In this document: positions 17,489-25,690 of the stretch, piece by piece
Layout of the letters: each line of letters opens with the position of its first letter
Numbering within the stretch: the first letter of the stretch is position 1
Assembly (NCBI GenBank): GCA_017445995.1
Contig: JAFSRT010000019.1
Span: 62,001 to 126,000, forward strand
DNA from: Clostridia bacterium
Lineage (GTDB): Bacteria; Bacillota; Clostridia; Christensenellales; Borkfalkiaceae
DNA length: 64,000 nt
Direction: 5' to 3'
The notes under the pieces: model-generated
Databases searched by the model: none
Seen by the model: the letters and a program-made list of their open reading frames with translations, nothing else
What the model was told of the DNA's origin: nothing
Position numbers and translations under genes: made by a program

Positions 17489-17725
17489 TTATATTACTTT
17501 ATAGCCCGTAGGTGCTAAAACTTTTTCGACTTCTTCTTTTTTTATTTCCGTTTCCGCATAGATGATAAGTTCTTTTTTGATATGCGACGCGGAAACTTTC
17601 TTTACGCTGATATTTTTCCGTATAACGTCGCAAACGTGCGCTTCACACATCCCGCAATGCATACCGTCAATTTTAAAAGTCGATTTTATATATCCGTTTT
17701 TTTTGTTAAGCCCGAATAAGCCCAT
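17489..17725 (-). CDS. copZ: Copper-chaperone-like heavy-metal-associated protein
   Basis: 78 residues. After a short basic lead comes a full HMA domain (TFKIDGMHCGMCEAHVCDVIRK) with the metal-binding pair in CGMC and a C-terminal strand ending APTGYKVI. A CopZ-like role, handing copper(I) to the CopA pump, follows from the domain and from position: it is the last gene of csoR-copA-copZ and overlaps copA by 20 bases. A ribosome site (GGGGGAAA) lies inside copA. Confidence 0.85.
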   Translation of the reverse strand: MGLFGLNKKNGYIKSTFKIDGMHCGMCEAHVCDVIRKNISVKKVSASHIKKELIIYAETEIKKEEVEKVLAPTGYKVI

Positions 17726-19892
17726 CTTTATTTCCCCCTTTTATAGTTTTTTCTTCGTTAAACGCGTTTAGTCGCAATGCGTTGCTTACGACGAAAAGCG
17801 AACTTATACACATACATACCGCGCAGATACTCGGCGATAACGTTAAACCTAAAAATGCGAACACTCCGCCTGCAACGGGTATTAAAATAAGGTTATAGAA
17901 AAACGCCCAAAACAGGTTTTGTTTGACTATTTTAAGTGTTTTTTCAGTTAACGCGGTTGCCGTTATAATTTTTTTTACGTCGCCGTCTACAAGCACCACG
18001 TCCGCACTCTCTATTGCGATATCGGTGCCGTTTCCGACGCTTACGCCGATATCCGCTTCCTTTAACGCCACGCTGTCGTTTATGCCGTCCCCTACCATTG
18101 CGACTATTCCTTGCGCTTTATATTTTGAAACTATTTCCGCCTTGTCTTCCGGCAAAACTTCGCACTCGACTTTTTCTATACCCGTAGTTTTCGCAACCGC
18201 ATAGGCGACGCTTTTATTGTCCCCCGTCAGCATAACGACTTTTTTGCCCATACTTTTTAGCCCGTACACGACGCTTTCAGCGTTATATTTAACTTCGTCC
18301 GCAAGATAGAAAACCGCGATTATTTTATCGTCTTTAATAAGTACGAGACGCGTAAACCCCGACTTTTCTATAAGCGACGACGTATCGGTATTTGTTTCTA
18401 TAATCTTATCGTTGCCAAGCCGATATTTTACTCCGCTAATTTCCCCTATTACGCCTTTACCGAACAGATAGTTAAAATTATCGACTTCACAGCCATTATT
18501 AAAGTCTTTACAATAATTTATTAGCGCTTGCGATAGCGGGTGATTGTTCTTTTCTTCCAGCGCGTAAACTATCGGCAGTATTTTTTCCTTGTCTTCGTAT
18601 AAAATTGCGTCCATTACCTTTATTTTGCCGGTAGTGAGAGTTGCCGTTTTATCAAACAGAAAATACTCCGTTCTTCTGAAATTCTGTATTGAACGCGCGT
18701 CTTTAAATAGTATGCCGTTCTTTGCGCCCTTTCCTATCGCGACCATAACCGCAACGGGCGTTGCTAATCCCAGCGAACACGGACAGGACACGACGAGAAC
18801 GCTTATCGCGTACTTAAAAGAAAGGTAAAAGTCGCCCTTAATTATAAGCCACGATAAAAAGGTGATAAGTGAAACGGCGCAAACTATAGGCACGAAATAC
18901 GCCGATATTTTATCCGCCGTCTTTTCTATCGGCGCTTTAGTTCTGCCCGCCTTTTTTAGCGAACTTATAATTTTACTGAACAGCGTTTCTTCCAAAACTG
19001 TTTCGGCAATATATCTTATATACCCGTTTTCCAAAAAAGAACCCGATTTGACACTTTCACCGCTGAAAACTTCCTGCGGAATACTTTCGCCCGTTATCGC
19101 CGAATTATTGATATACCCCTGTCCGAAAACGACTTTTCCGTCGCAAGTCGCGTAATCGCCCGCTTTAAGACAGATTATATCGCCTTTTTTAACCGACTTT
19201 GCGTCGATAACTTTTTCCTTGCCGTCGACAAACACGGTTATCGTGTCGGGCAGGAGTTTCGATAGTTTTTCAACTTCTTCGGTGGTCTTTTTCTTCGATA
19301 ATTCTTCAAAATATTTGCCGAGAGATACGAGAGTGAACACCATACCTACCGAATCGTAAAATAAGTGCGAGACCTTTTCGCCCCCGAACGTCATAACGAG
19401 AAACGCGACGAGACTATACGCGTAAGCCGAAAGCGAACCGAGTGCAATCAGCGTTTCCATATTCGGCGATTTATTCTTAACGCCTAAAAATCCTTTAATA
19501 AAAAAAGTTCTGTTGACGATTATTAACGCGGTCGCTAACGCCGCCTGCAAAATACAATTTAATATAGGCGTGGGTTCAGGCAAGTTTATCATTTCGCCCA
19601 TAGATAAATACATAAGCGGTATTAAAAGTATTAACGATAAAATAAATCTTTTTTTAATCTGTTTTATATCGCTGACGTTTTCGTTTATATGGTGCAGTTT
19701 ATACCCCGCGTTTTTAACGGCGGTAAATATCTCGCTTTCCGATACCTTATCTTCGTCGAACTCCGCGTAAAGCCTTTTTTCAAGTAATGATACTTCCGCA
19801 TTAACACCGTTTAGTTTATTGACCGCTTTACTCACGGCAGACGCACAGTTTACGCACATCATACCGCTGACTTTATACTCTTTTTTCATCAT
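17706..19892 (-). CDS. copA: Copper-exporting P1B-type ATPase with unusual DKTAT motif
   Basis: 728 residues from the ATG at 19890-19892. The frame extends nine codons to a TTG, but that would overlap csoR. Domain order is one HMA domain (GMMCVNC), two plus two membrane helices, actuator with TGES, the transport CPC motif (SCPCSLGLATP), the phosphorylation site, HP in NNHPLSQ, and GDGINDSVAL. The phosphorylation site reads FDKTATLTTGK, with alanine (codon GCA) where nearly all P-type ATPases have glycine. It exports copper(I) at the cytoplasmic membrane and sits between csoR and copZ. Confidence 0.93.
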   Translation of the reverse strand: MMKKEYKVSGMMCVNCASAVSKAVNKLNGVNAEVSLLEKRLYAEFDEDKVSESEIFTAVKNAGYKLHHINENVSDIKQIKKRFILSLILLIPLMYLSMGEMINLPEPTPILNCILQAALATALIIVNRTFFIKGFLGVKNKSPNMETLIALGSLSAYAYSLVAFLVMTFGGEKVSHLFYDSVGMVFTLVSLGKYFEELSKKKTTEEVEKLSKLLPDTITVFVDGKEKVIDAKSVKKGDIICLKAGDYATCDGKVVFGQGYINNSAITGESIPQEVFSGESVKSGSFLENGYIRYIAETVLEETLFSKIISSLKKAGRTKAPIEKTADKISAYFVPIVCAVSLITFLSWLIIKGDFYLSFKYAISVLVVSCPCSLGLATPVAVMVAIGKGAKNGILFKDARSIQNFRRTEYFLFDKTATLTTGKIKVMDAILYEDKEKILPIVYALEEKNNHPLSQALINYCKDFNNGCEVDNFNYLFGKGVIGEISGVKYRLGNDKIIETNTDTSSLIEKSGFTRLVLIKDDKIIAVFYLADEVKYNAESVVYGLKSMGKKVVMLTGDNKSVAYAVAKTTGIEKVECEVLPEDKAEIVSKYKAQGIVAMVGDGINDSVALKEADIGVSVGNGTDIAIESADVVLVDGDVKKIITATALTEKTLKIVKQNLFWAFFYNLILIPVAGGVFAFLGLTLSPSICAVCMCISSLFVVSNALRLNAFNEEKTIKGGNKDGLIRA

Positions 19893-19893
19893 T

Positions 19894-20190
19894 TTAAGAA
19901 AACCTTTTGAATAATTCAACTATCTCGTCTATCTTTTTTACGTCGCCGTTTTTTATTCCGTTTATAACGCACGAGTGCATATGCTTATCTAATATCTCCC
20001 CCGCAAGCGATTTAACCGCTTTATCTATCGCCGATAACTGTATAAGGACGTCCTGACAATATCTGTCTTCTTCTACCATTTTTTTAACGCCTGCTATTTG
20101 CCCCGAAATCCTGTTTATTCTCGACGTCAACTTTTTTTTCGTATCTTCGTCTCTTATTGTTTTTTCTTGATTGCAATTACATTTTTCCAT
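19894..20190 (-). CDS. csoR: CsoR-family copper-sensing repressor
   Basis: 98 residues from the ATG at 20188-20190, chosen for its ribosome site (AAGGG) and because the longer frame runs through the promoter. It is a three-helix DUF156 protein: RISGQIAGVKKMVEEDRYCQDVLIQLSAIDKAVKSLAGEILDKHMHSC. Cysteine in RYCQD and the H-x3-C pattern in HMHSC match the copper(I) ligands of CsoR rather than the formaldehyde-sensing FrmR pattern. It is the first gene of csoR-copA-copZ, and its operator overlaps the promoter. Confidence 0.93.
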   Translation of the reverse strand: MEKCNCNQEKTIRDEDTKKKLTSRINRISGQIAGVKKMVEEDRYCQDVLIQLSAIDKAVKSLAGEILDKHMHSCVINGIKNGDVKKIDEIVELFKRFS

Positions 20191-20217
20191 ATTGTTTTCC
20201 CTTGCGTCCTTTTTTAT

Positions 20218-20247
20218 AGTATATACCCCGTCGGGGTATATTGTCAA
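20218..20247 (-). promoter_or_regulatory. csoR promoter with embedded CsoR operator
   Basis: On the minus strand TTGACA (20242-20247) and TATACT (20218-20223) have an 18-base spacer. The spacer is filled by the palindrome ATATACCCC-N3-GGGGTATAT (20221-20241), which matches the G/C-tract dyad known for CsoR operators. Bound repressor would block RNA polymerase directly, so the operon should be induced by copper. Confidence 0.85.
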
Positions 20248-20259
20248 CCTTTTTAACGC

Positions 20260-20290
20260 AAAAAAAACACTACGTAAAAGTAGTGTTTTT
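20260..20290 (-). terminator. Terminator of nfnB
   Basis: AAAAACACTAC pairs with GTAGTGTTTTT; on the minus strand it ends in eight T, 18 bases after the nfnB stop. Confidence 0.7.
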
Positions 20291-20308
20291 CGTTTTAATC
20301 GTAATTTA

Positions 20309-21691
20309 TCAGCCTTTTAATATTCTGTCGATTTCTTCGGCTGCTGTTTTACCTGCGCCCATAGCGAGAATTACCGTTGCAGCGCCCGTTACCGCGTCCC
20401 CGCCGGCATAGACGTTTTCGAGACTTGTCGCTCCGTTTTCGTCGGCTATGATACAGCCGTGGTTATTAGTTTCTAAACCGTCGGTCGTACTTTTAATAAG
20501 CGGGTTCGGTGAAGTGCCGATAGCGACTATTACGCAATCGCACGGAACTAAAAACTCACCGCCGTCAACAGGGATAGGTCTTGCTCTCCCCGAAGCGTCG
20601 GGGTCGCCGAGTTTCATTTGTTGACAGTAAACGCCGTTTACCCAACCGTTCTCGTCTGAACGGATTTCTATAGGGTTAGTTAAGAACTTAAACACGATAC
20701 CTTCTTCTATTGCGTGTTCTACTTCTTCCTTTCGTGCAGGCAATTCTTTTTCCGTTCTTCTGTATAAAACGGTTACGTTCGCGCCTAATCTTCTCGCCAC
20801 TCTCGCGCCGTCCATAGCGACGTTTCCGCCACCGAATACGACGACGTTTTTAGCGTTTTGCACGGGCGTTGCGCTATCCGGCTTAAACGCACCCATAAGG
20901 TTTACGCGCGTTAAAAATTCGTTCGCAGAATACACGCCGTTTAAATTTTCGCCCTTTATGTTCATAAATCTCGGAAGCCCCGCACCGCTACCTATAAATA
21001 TCGCGTCGTAGTGGTATTCGTTCTGTAATTCGTCAATCGTCAACGTTCTGCCTATTACCGTGTTTAGTTCGAACTTAACGCCCTTTTTTATAAGTTCGTT
21101 TACTTCCGATTTAACTATACTTTTCGGCAAACGGAACTCGGGAATACCGTAACTTAAAACTCCGCCGGCAACGTGCAACGCTTCGAACACGGTTACTTCG
21201 TACCCTTTCGCGATAAGCGACCCCGCGCACGCAAGCCCCGAAGGACCTGAACCGATTACGGCTACTTTAAAACCGTTCTTTTTTATGTCGGTTATTTCTT
21301 CCGTTTTATGCGTTCTGCAATAATCGGCGACAAACCTTTCAAGCCTGCCTATTCCCACAGGTTCGCCCTTTATTCCGCGGATACACTTGCTTTCGCATTG
21401 AGTTTCCTGCGGACATACTCTCCCGCACACCGCGGGAAGGGAACTGTCTTCCGTAATTATTTTATACGCTTCCAAAAATTCGCCGTTTGCGACTTTTGAA
21501 ATAAAATCAGGTATTTTTATGTTTACGGGGCAACCGCCGACGCAAGGTCTGTTCTTACAGTTTAAGCACCTTTTCGCTTCGTCTATCGCCTGTTCTTCCG
21601 TATAGCCTAACGCTACTTCGGAAAAGTTGTTTTTTCTTATATTCGGGTCTTGAACGGGCATTTTGTTCTTTTGTAAACTCATATTAGGCAT
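20309..21691 (-). CDS. nfnB: NfnB, large subunit of electron-bifurcating ferredoxin:NADP reductase (glutamate-synthase-small-subunit-like)
   Basis: 460 residues. The N-terminal domain has two four-cysteine clusters (RCLNCKNRPCVGGCP and CGRVCPQETQCESKC) for two [4Fe-4S] centres, followed by a two-dinucleotide-binding flavoprotein with GSGPSGLACAGSLIAKG for FAD and GGGNVAMDGARVARRLG for NADPH. Alone it could be called glutamate synthase small subunit, but it follows nfnA with two bases between, the NfnAB arrangement. Together they couple NADPH, NADH and reduced ferredoxin by flavin-based electron bifurcation in the cytosol. Confidence 0.88.
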   Translation of the reverse strand: MPNMSLQKNKMPVQDPNIRKNNFSEVALGYTEEQAIDEAKRCLNCKNRPCVGGCPVNIKIPDFISKVANGEFLEAYKIITEDSSLPAVCGRVCPQETQCESKCIRGIKGEPVGIGRLERFVADYCRTHKTEEITDIKKNGFKVAVIGSGPSGLACAGSLIAKGYEVTVFEALHVAGGVLSYGIPEFRLPKSIVKSEVNELIKKGVKFELNTVIGRTLTIDELQNEYHYDAIFIGSGAGLPRFMNIKGENLNGVYSANEFLTRVNLMGAFKPDSATPVQNAKNVVVFGGGNVAMDGARVARRLGANVTVLYRRTEKELPARKEEVEHAIEEGIVFKFLTNPIEIRSDENGWVNGVYCQQMKLGDPDASGRARPIPVDGGEFLVPCDCVIVAIGTSPNPLIKSTTDGLETNNHGCIIADENGATSLENVYAGGDAVTGAATVILAMGAGKTAAEEIDRILKG

Positions 21692-21692
21692 T

Positions 21693-22535
21693 TTACTTTA
21701 TCTCCTTATTAAAAAGATTACAAACTTCTTCCCTTCTGCCTTTTTCAAAATCTGAATAGGTTTTAGCCCTTTTCATTGCGCCGTCGAAGTCAATAAGGTA
21801 TCCGTCAAAGTCAGGCCCGTCCACACAGGCAAACTTCGTTTCGTTGCCGACCGTCAGCCTACAACCACCGCACATACCCGTCCCGTCTATCATAATCGGG
21901 TTCATTGACACCGTACACGGAACGTTATAAGGTTTTGCGGTTAAAACGACGTATTTCATCATAATAAGCGGACCTATTGTGATTATTTCGTCAAATCTTT
22001 CGCCACTTTCAAGAAGTTCTTTAAGCGGAACGGTTACGTTTCCGCCACGCGCGTACGACCCGTCGTCCGTCATAACGATAAGCCTATCGGAACACGCCTT
22101 AAACTCGTCTTCCAAAATAAGCAAATCTTTATTCCTGAAACCGATAATACTGATAACTTCCGCACCGAGTTTTTTAAACTCTTCGGCAACGGGCAACGCA
22201 ATAGCGCAACCTACCCCACCGCCAACTATACATACTTTTTTAATACCTTCCGTCTTCGTCGGGTTGCCGAGCGGTCCTACGAAATCGGAAATATATTCGC
22301 CTTCGTTTTTAAGGTTTAATAGCCCCGTCGTCGCACCGACTATCTGGAATATAATCTTGACTGCGCCCGTATTTGCGTTTACGCCGGCGACGGTAAGCGG
22401 TATTCTTTCTCCGTTTTCATTGACGCGCAAAATGATAAACTGCCCCGCTTTTGCTTTTTTTGCGACAAGCGGTGCTTCTATTTCCATTTGCGTTACCGTC
22501 GGATTAAGGATTTTTTTCGATAATATTTTATACAT
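21693..22535 (-). CDS. nfnA: NfnA, small subunit of electron-bifurcating ferredoxin:NADP reductase
   Basis: 280 residues of the ferredoxin-NADP reductase fold, of the sulfide/dihydroorotate dehydrogenase-like group. It has the flavin loop GQFIILRVNENGERIPLTVA, the nucleotide loop CIVGGGVGCAIALPVAEEF, and C-terminal cysteines (GTGMCGGCRLTVGNETKFACVDGPDFDG) for a [2Fe-2S] centre. It binds FAD and NAD(H) and pairs with NfnB. It lies 43 bases after a short-chain dehydrogenase and probably shares its promoter at 23416-23444. Confidence 0.9.
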   Translation of the reverse strand: MYKILSKKILNPTVTQMEIEAPLVAKKAKAGQFIILRVNENGERIPLTVAGVNANTGAVKIIFQIVGATTGLLNLKNEGEYISDFVGPLGNPTKTEGIKKVCIVGGGVGCAIALPVAEEFKKLGAEVISIIGFRNKDLLILEDEFKACSDRLIVMTDDGSYARGGNVTVPLKELLESGERFDEIITIGPLIMMKYVVLTAKPYNVPCTVSMNPIMIDGTGMCGGCRLTVGNETKFACVDGPDFDGYLIDFDGAMKRAKTYSDFEKGRREEVCNLFNKEIK

Positions 22536-22578
22536 TAAATACTCCTATCGCGTAAACTTCACTTTTTGTTTTTCGCGA

Positions 22579-23364
22579 TTAAATACAGGTATATCCGCCG
22601 TCAACGGCAAGAATCTGACCTGTTACGTAACTTGCTTCTTCGCTACCTAAAAAGCAAGCCGCGGCGTTGAGTTCGCCCGATTTTCCGTATCTTTTCATAG
22701 GAACGGACTGGTTAGCGAACGCTTGGAAAAACGCCGAGTCAAGAGTCTGTTGAGTAAGTTCGGTATAGAAATACCCCGGACAAATAGCGTTTACAGTTAT
22801 GCCGTGCTGCGCAAGTTCAGCCGCAGCACCGCGGGTAAAGTTTACTACCGCACCCTTCGTCGTGTGATAAGCGATAGTAGGAATAGCCGTGTTCCCTACA
22901 ACGCCGTAAATCGAAGAAATATTGATTACGCGCCCGTAAGTCTGCTTTCCTTCTGCCATCGCGTCCTTCATCAATCTTATAAAAGCCTGCGTTACTTGGA
23001 AAATAGACGTTAAGTCTAATCCGATAGTAAAGTCCCAGTCTTCCTTTTTATAATCGATAAGTTGCGTACCCGTGCCTTTTTCACCGCCCGCGTTATTTAC
23101 GATAACTTCGCAATGACCGAACTCTTTTTTAACGAGTTCAACGGCGTTATTTATCGAGTTTTCGTCGGTTACGTCGCACTTTATCGGCAATACTTTAACG
23201 CCGTATTTACCCGATAAATCTTTTGCTACTTCTTCGAGTCTTTCAAGTCTTCTCGCAAGCAAAACAAGGTTCGCCCCGCATTGTGCGTATCCTTCCGCCA
23301 TTTGTTTGCCAAGCCCCGAAGACGCACCCGTGATTGCAACTACTTTGTCCTTAAAACTAAACAT
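22579..23364 (-). CDS. Short-chain dehydrogenase/reductase (gluconate 5-dehydrogenase-like)
   Basis: 261 residues of a classical SDR. The cofactor loop is TGASSGLGKQMAEG near residue 13, the NNAG motif follows, and the catalytic Ser in NISSIYG and Tyr-Lys in YHTTK are in place. The cofactor-selecting loop LARRLERLEEVA is basic, favouring NADP(H). The end GSEEASYVTGQILAVDGGYT is typical. The nearest groups are gluconate 5-dehydrogenase and 3-oxoacyl-ACP reductase; the substrate cannot be fixed here. It leads the nfnAB transcript and has a strong ribosome site (GGAGGG). Confidence 0.85.
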   Translation of the reverse strand: MFSFKDKVVAITGASSGLGKQMAEGYAQCGANLVLLARRLERLEEVAKDLSGKYGVKVLPIKCDVTDENSINNAVELVKKEFGHCEVIVNNAGGEKGTGTQLIDYKKEDWDFTIGLDLTSIFQVTQAFIRLMKDAMAEGKQTYGRVINISSIYGVVGNTAIPTIAYHTTKGAVVNFTRGAAAELAQHGITVNAICPGYFYTELTQQTLDSAFFQAFANQSVPMKRYGKSGELNAAACFLGSEEASYVTGQILAVDGGYTCI

Positions 23365-23415
23365 TTTTATTCCCTCCGTATTTGTTGTTTTATGTTTTTG
23401 TTTTATCTTTTTATT

Positions 23416-23444
23416 ATTATAATATAATTTTATAAAATAGTCAA
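23416..23444 (-). promoter_or_regulatory. Promoter of the SDR-nfnAB operon
   Basis: On the minus strand TTGACT (23439-23444) and TATAAT (23416-23421) are 17 bases apart, about 50 bases before the SDR start. Confidence 0.75.
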
Positions 23445-23547
23445 AGTAAGTTAAGCACTTTTTACTACTATTTTATAATCATTATCGTTATTGACGGTTT
23501 TTATACGTTTTTATTTTTATTGCGCCTTTTTGCATTTTAACCGTTAT

Positions 23548-24609
23548 TTAATCCGACTTATTTAACAACTCTTTTTTGCGTTGCCGTCTGATTTTATTCA
23601 AGTGCCGTTCGAAAGTTCCGCTGTTTAATAAACACGCGACGACGTACTGTTCCAAAGTCGGCACGGTGCAGGAATAAAACCCGAGTTTTTCCCGATACTT
23701 TTCTAACAGGTTTTTCGGTAAAATCATATACCCGACGCGCATCGATTTACACACCGTTTTCGTAAAAGTGTTTATATAAATAACCCTGTTCCCGTTGTCC
23801 ATAGAAAAAATAGTGTCGGTAATAGACCCGTTCAGCGAAAACTCCGATTCGTAATCGTCTTCTATAATATAATTCCCTTTTCCTTCCGCCCACGCGATAT
23901 ATTCCGCTTTTTTAGAAACGCTTGCGCTAATCCCCGTCGGAAAACTGCGGTAAGGCGTGGTGTGTAATACTTTCGCCTTCGTGTTATTTAAGTCGGCACT
24001 CGATATTCCGTCCCCCGCTAATGAAAGCATTTCGTATTTTGCGCCTTTCGATTTATAAACGTTTTCTATCTGCTTATACGACGGGTTTTCTATCGCAAAA
24101 GTCGTGTTTTTCGGAAAAAACTCTATTATAAGCCCGTAAAAGTATTCCGCACCCGAACCGATTATTATCTGGTCGGTATCGACGGATACGTTGCGGTTTC
24201 TCTCTAAATAACGCTTAATCGCAAGCCTTAAATCGTAATTTCCCTGATTCAGAGACTTAACTAAAACGCTTTCAGCATACTCGGACAAAACGTAGCGGTA
24301 TGTTTTTGCAAGCGTGGTAAAGGGAATATTCTCGTCCTTAACCCGTATCGCGCGCTTTTCTTTTTCTGTTTCTTCCCCACTTTCTATAAACACCTTGCCC
24401 CGATAATAACTCGCGTAATACCCGCTCCGCTCTTTCGATTCGATATACCCTTCGCTTTGCAATAACCCGTACGCGTGTTCGACGGTTATCAGGCTACAAG
24501 AAAACTTTTCCCCTGTCGCCCGTTTGGACGGAAGTTTCCTGCCGTACTCTATCGCACCGCTTATTATATCGTTCCTTATTTTGCTATATATCGTTAAATA
24601 TTTTTTCAT
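23548..24609 (-). CDS. MocR/PdxR-type regulator (GntR HTH plus aminotransferase-like domain), short C-terminus
   Basis: 353 residues. Residues 1-70 form a GntR winged helix (KIRNDIISGAIEYGRKLPSKR...SLITVEHAYGLLQSEGYI); from about 95 there is a fold-type I aminotransferase domain with the EDDYESEF aspartate-tyrosine motif and a likely PLP lysine at K284 in TFTKT. The family is usually some 450 residues; this one stops at KKELLNKSD, lacking most of the C-terminal small domain, and no continuation is visible downstream. It is divergent from an ECF S component, the usual setting for a vitamin-B6-sensing PdxR-like regulator. Confidence 0.82.
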   Translation of the reverse strand: MKKYLTIYSKIRNDIISGAIEYGRKLPSKRATGEKFSCSLITVEHAYGLLQSEGYIESKERSGYYASYYRGKVFIESGEETEKEKRAIRVKDENIPFTTLAKTYRYVLSEYAESVLVKSLNQGNYDLRLAIKRYLERNRNVSVDTDQIIIGSGAEYFYGLIIEFFPKNTTFAIENPSYKQIENVYKSKGAKYEMLSLAGDGISSADLNNTKAKVLHTTPYRSFPTGISASVSKKAEYIAWAEGKGNYIIEDDYESEFSLNGSITDTIFSMDNGNRVIYINTFTKTVCKSMRVGYMILPKNLLEKYREKLGFYSCTVPTLEQYVVACLLNSGTFERHLNKIRRQRKKELLNKSD

Positions 24610-24714
24610 TATATCTGGTCTTATTATATTTTATTATTTTGGTTATTTTTATATTATCAAAAATAGTATATAATATTTTTTGTAATTTGTAAAGGTATTT
24701 TATGGAGGTATTTT

Positions 24715-25263
24715 ATGGAAAAAGAAAAACTCGACAAAAAACCGTATATATATTTTTCGACGAAAAAGTTGGTTTTCGTCGCTTTATTCACGGCGATAAA
24801 CGTTATTTTAAGTTCTTCGGTTTTTTGTATCCCGACCCCCGGAAACGGGCATTTATATCTTAACGATATAGTGATATGTTTGTCCGCCCTTGTTTTCGAC
24901 CCTTTATCGGCGGTTATAATAGGCGGTTTCGGTGCGTTTTTAGGCGACTTATTCTTTTACCCAAGCGCTATGTTCGTTTCCTTAATCGTACGTTCTGTTC
25001 AGGCTTTTATTATATCGGCGATAACTTATAGGCAAAAGGGCATTGCAAGGTTTTGGATTTCCTTTCTTGCGGTTATGATAGGCGTATTTATTATGGTCGG
25101 CGGATATTTTTTAGGCAAAGCCTTTTTCTACGGCACACTTGCCGATGCAATCATAAAAATCCCGTTCAGTTTTATTCAGGCGGGAACAGGCGTTATCGTT
25201 TCGCTACTGCTTTTATATAAATCTCCGCTTAAAACCTATATCGAAAACTTCCCTAAAAAATAA
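24715..25263 (+). CDS. ECF transporter S component, predicted vitamin B6 uptake
   Basis: 182 residues with about six membrane helices. The helix-1 segment KLVFVALFTAINVILSS has the AxxxA-like face used to contact EcfT, and GGFGAFLGDLFFYPSAMFVSLIVRSVQAFIIS fits the ECF S-component family. The substrate is inferred: the divergent neighbour is a MocR/PdxR-type PLP-sensing regulator, as for PdxU-like transporters. No EcfA or EcfT gene is in the window, so it would use a shared energising module. Ribosome site GGAGG lies seven bases before the ATG. Confidence 0.82.
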   Translation: MEKEKLDKKPYIYFSTKKLVFVALFTAINVILSSSVFCIPTPGNGHLYLNDIVICLSALVFDPLSAVIIGGFGAFLGDLFFYPSAMFVSLIVRSVQAFIISAITYRQKGIARFWISFLAVMIGVFIMVGGYFLGKAFFYGTLADAIIKIPFSFIQAGTGVIVSLLLLYKSPLKTYIENFPKK

Positions 25264-25277
25264 AAAAACGTAAAACT

Positions 25278-25308
25278 AAAAACGCTACCTTCTGGTAGCG
25301 TTTTTTTT
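25278..25308. terminator. Shared terminator of the ECF gene and tmRNA
   Basis: AACGCTACC pairs with GGTAGCGTT around TTCT, with A-rich and T-rich flanks. It ends the plus-strand ECF gene and, on the other strand, begins directly after the tmRNA CCA. Confidence 0.75.
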
Positions 25309-25657
25309 GGTGGAGATGTCGGGAATCGCACCCGAGTCTTGAACACGTTGATAAAACTTTCTACATACTTATCCGATAATTTATCTCGGAACGGACACGG
25401 CTGTCGGCAACCTTTATCCGTTCCATAATTTCCAAGTGCCGTACTGCCGACGAAATCAAATCGGCAATACCGTTCCCCGCTAATAATGACACTTTAATAC
25501 AGCCCCACGGGAAGAACCGTATAAAGCGTACGCTAAATTATGCAGCGTAAGATAATTGTTGATTATCGTTTATTTTTAAGTTTTGGTTTTTACGAAGCCC
25601 AACCTTCGGTATGCTTACTTTTTACCGCAGTAGTTCAATCGAATCTGAAACACCCCC
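25308..25657 (-). ncRNA. ssrA: tmRNA (ssrA)
   Basis: 350 bases on the minus strand. The ends form an alanine-tRNA-like acceptor: 5' GGGGGTG pairs with CATCTCC before ACCA, including a G3-U pair, and the T-arm GGGTGCGATTCCC is intact. The tag frame at 25538-25576 encodes KINDNQQLSYAA followed by TAA, so stalled peptides should end in YAA rather than the commoner LAA. Exact resume codon is inferred. Its partner smpB lies about 2.4 kb to the right on the same strand. Confidence 0.95.
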
Positions 25658-25690
25658 GTATTAGTGCAAAAATGCACTAAACATTGTAGG

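Noticed and set aside
20309-22535. Glutamate synthase small subunit with a separate dihydroorotate dehydrogenase electron-transfer subunit.
   Set aside because: The two genes are adjacent with two bases between and together match NfnAB; neither a glutamate synthase large subunit nor pyrD is present.
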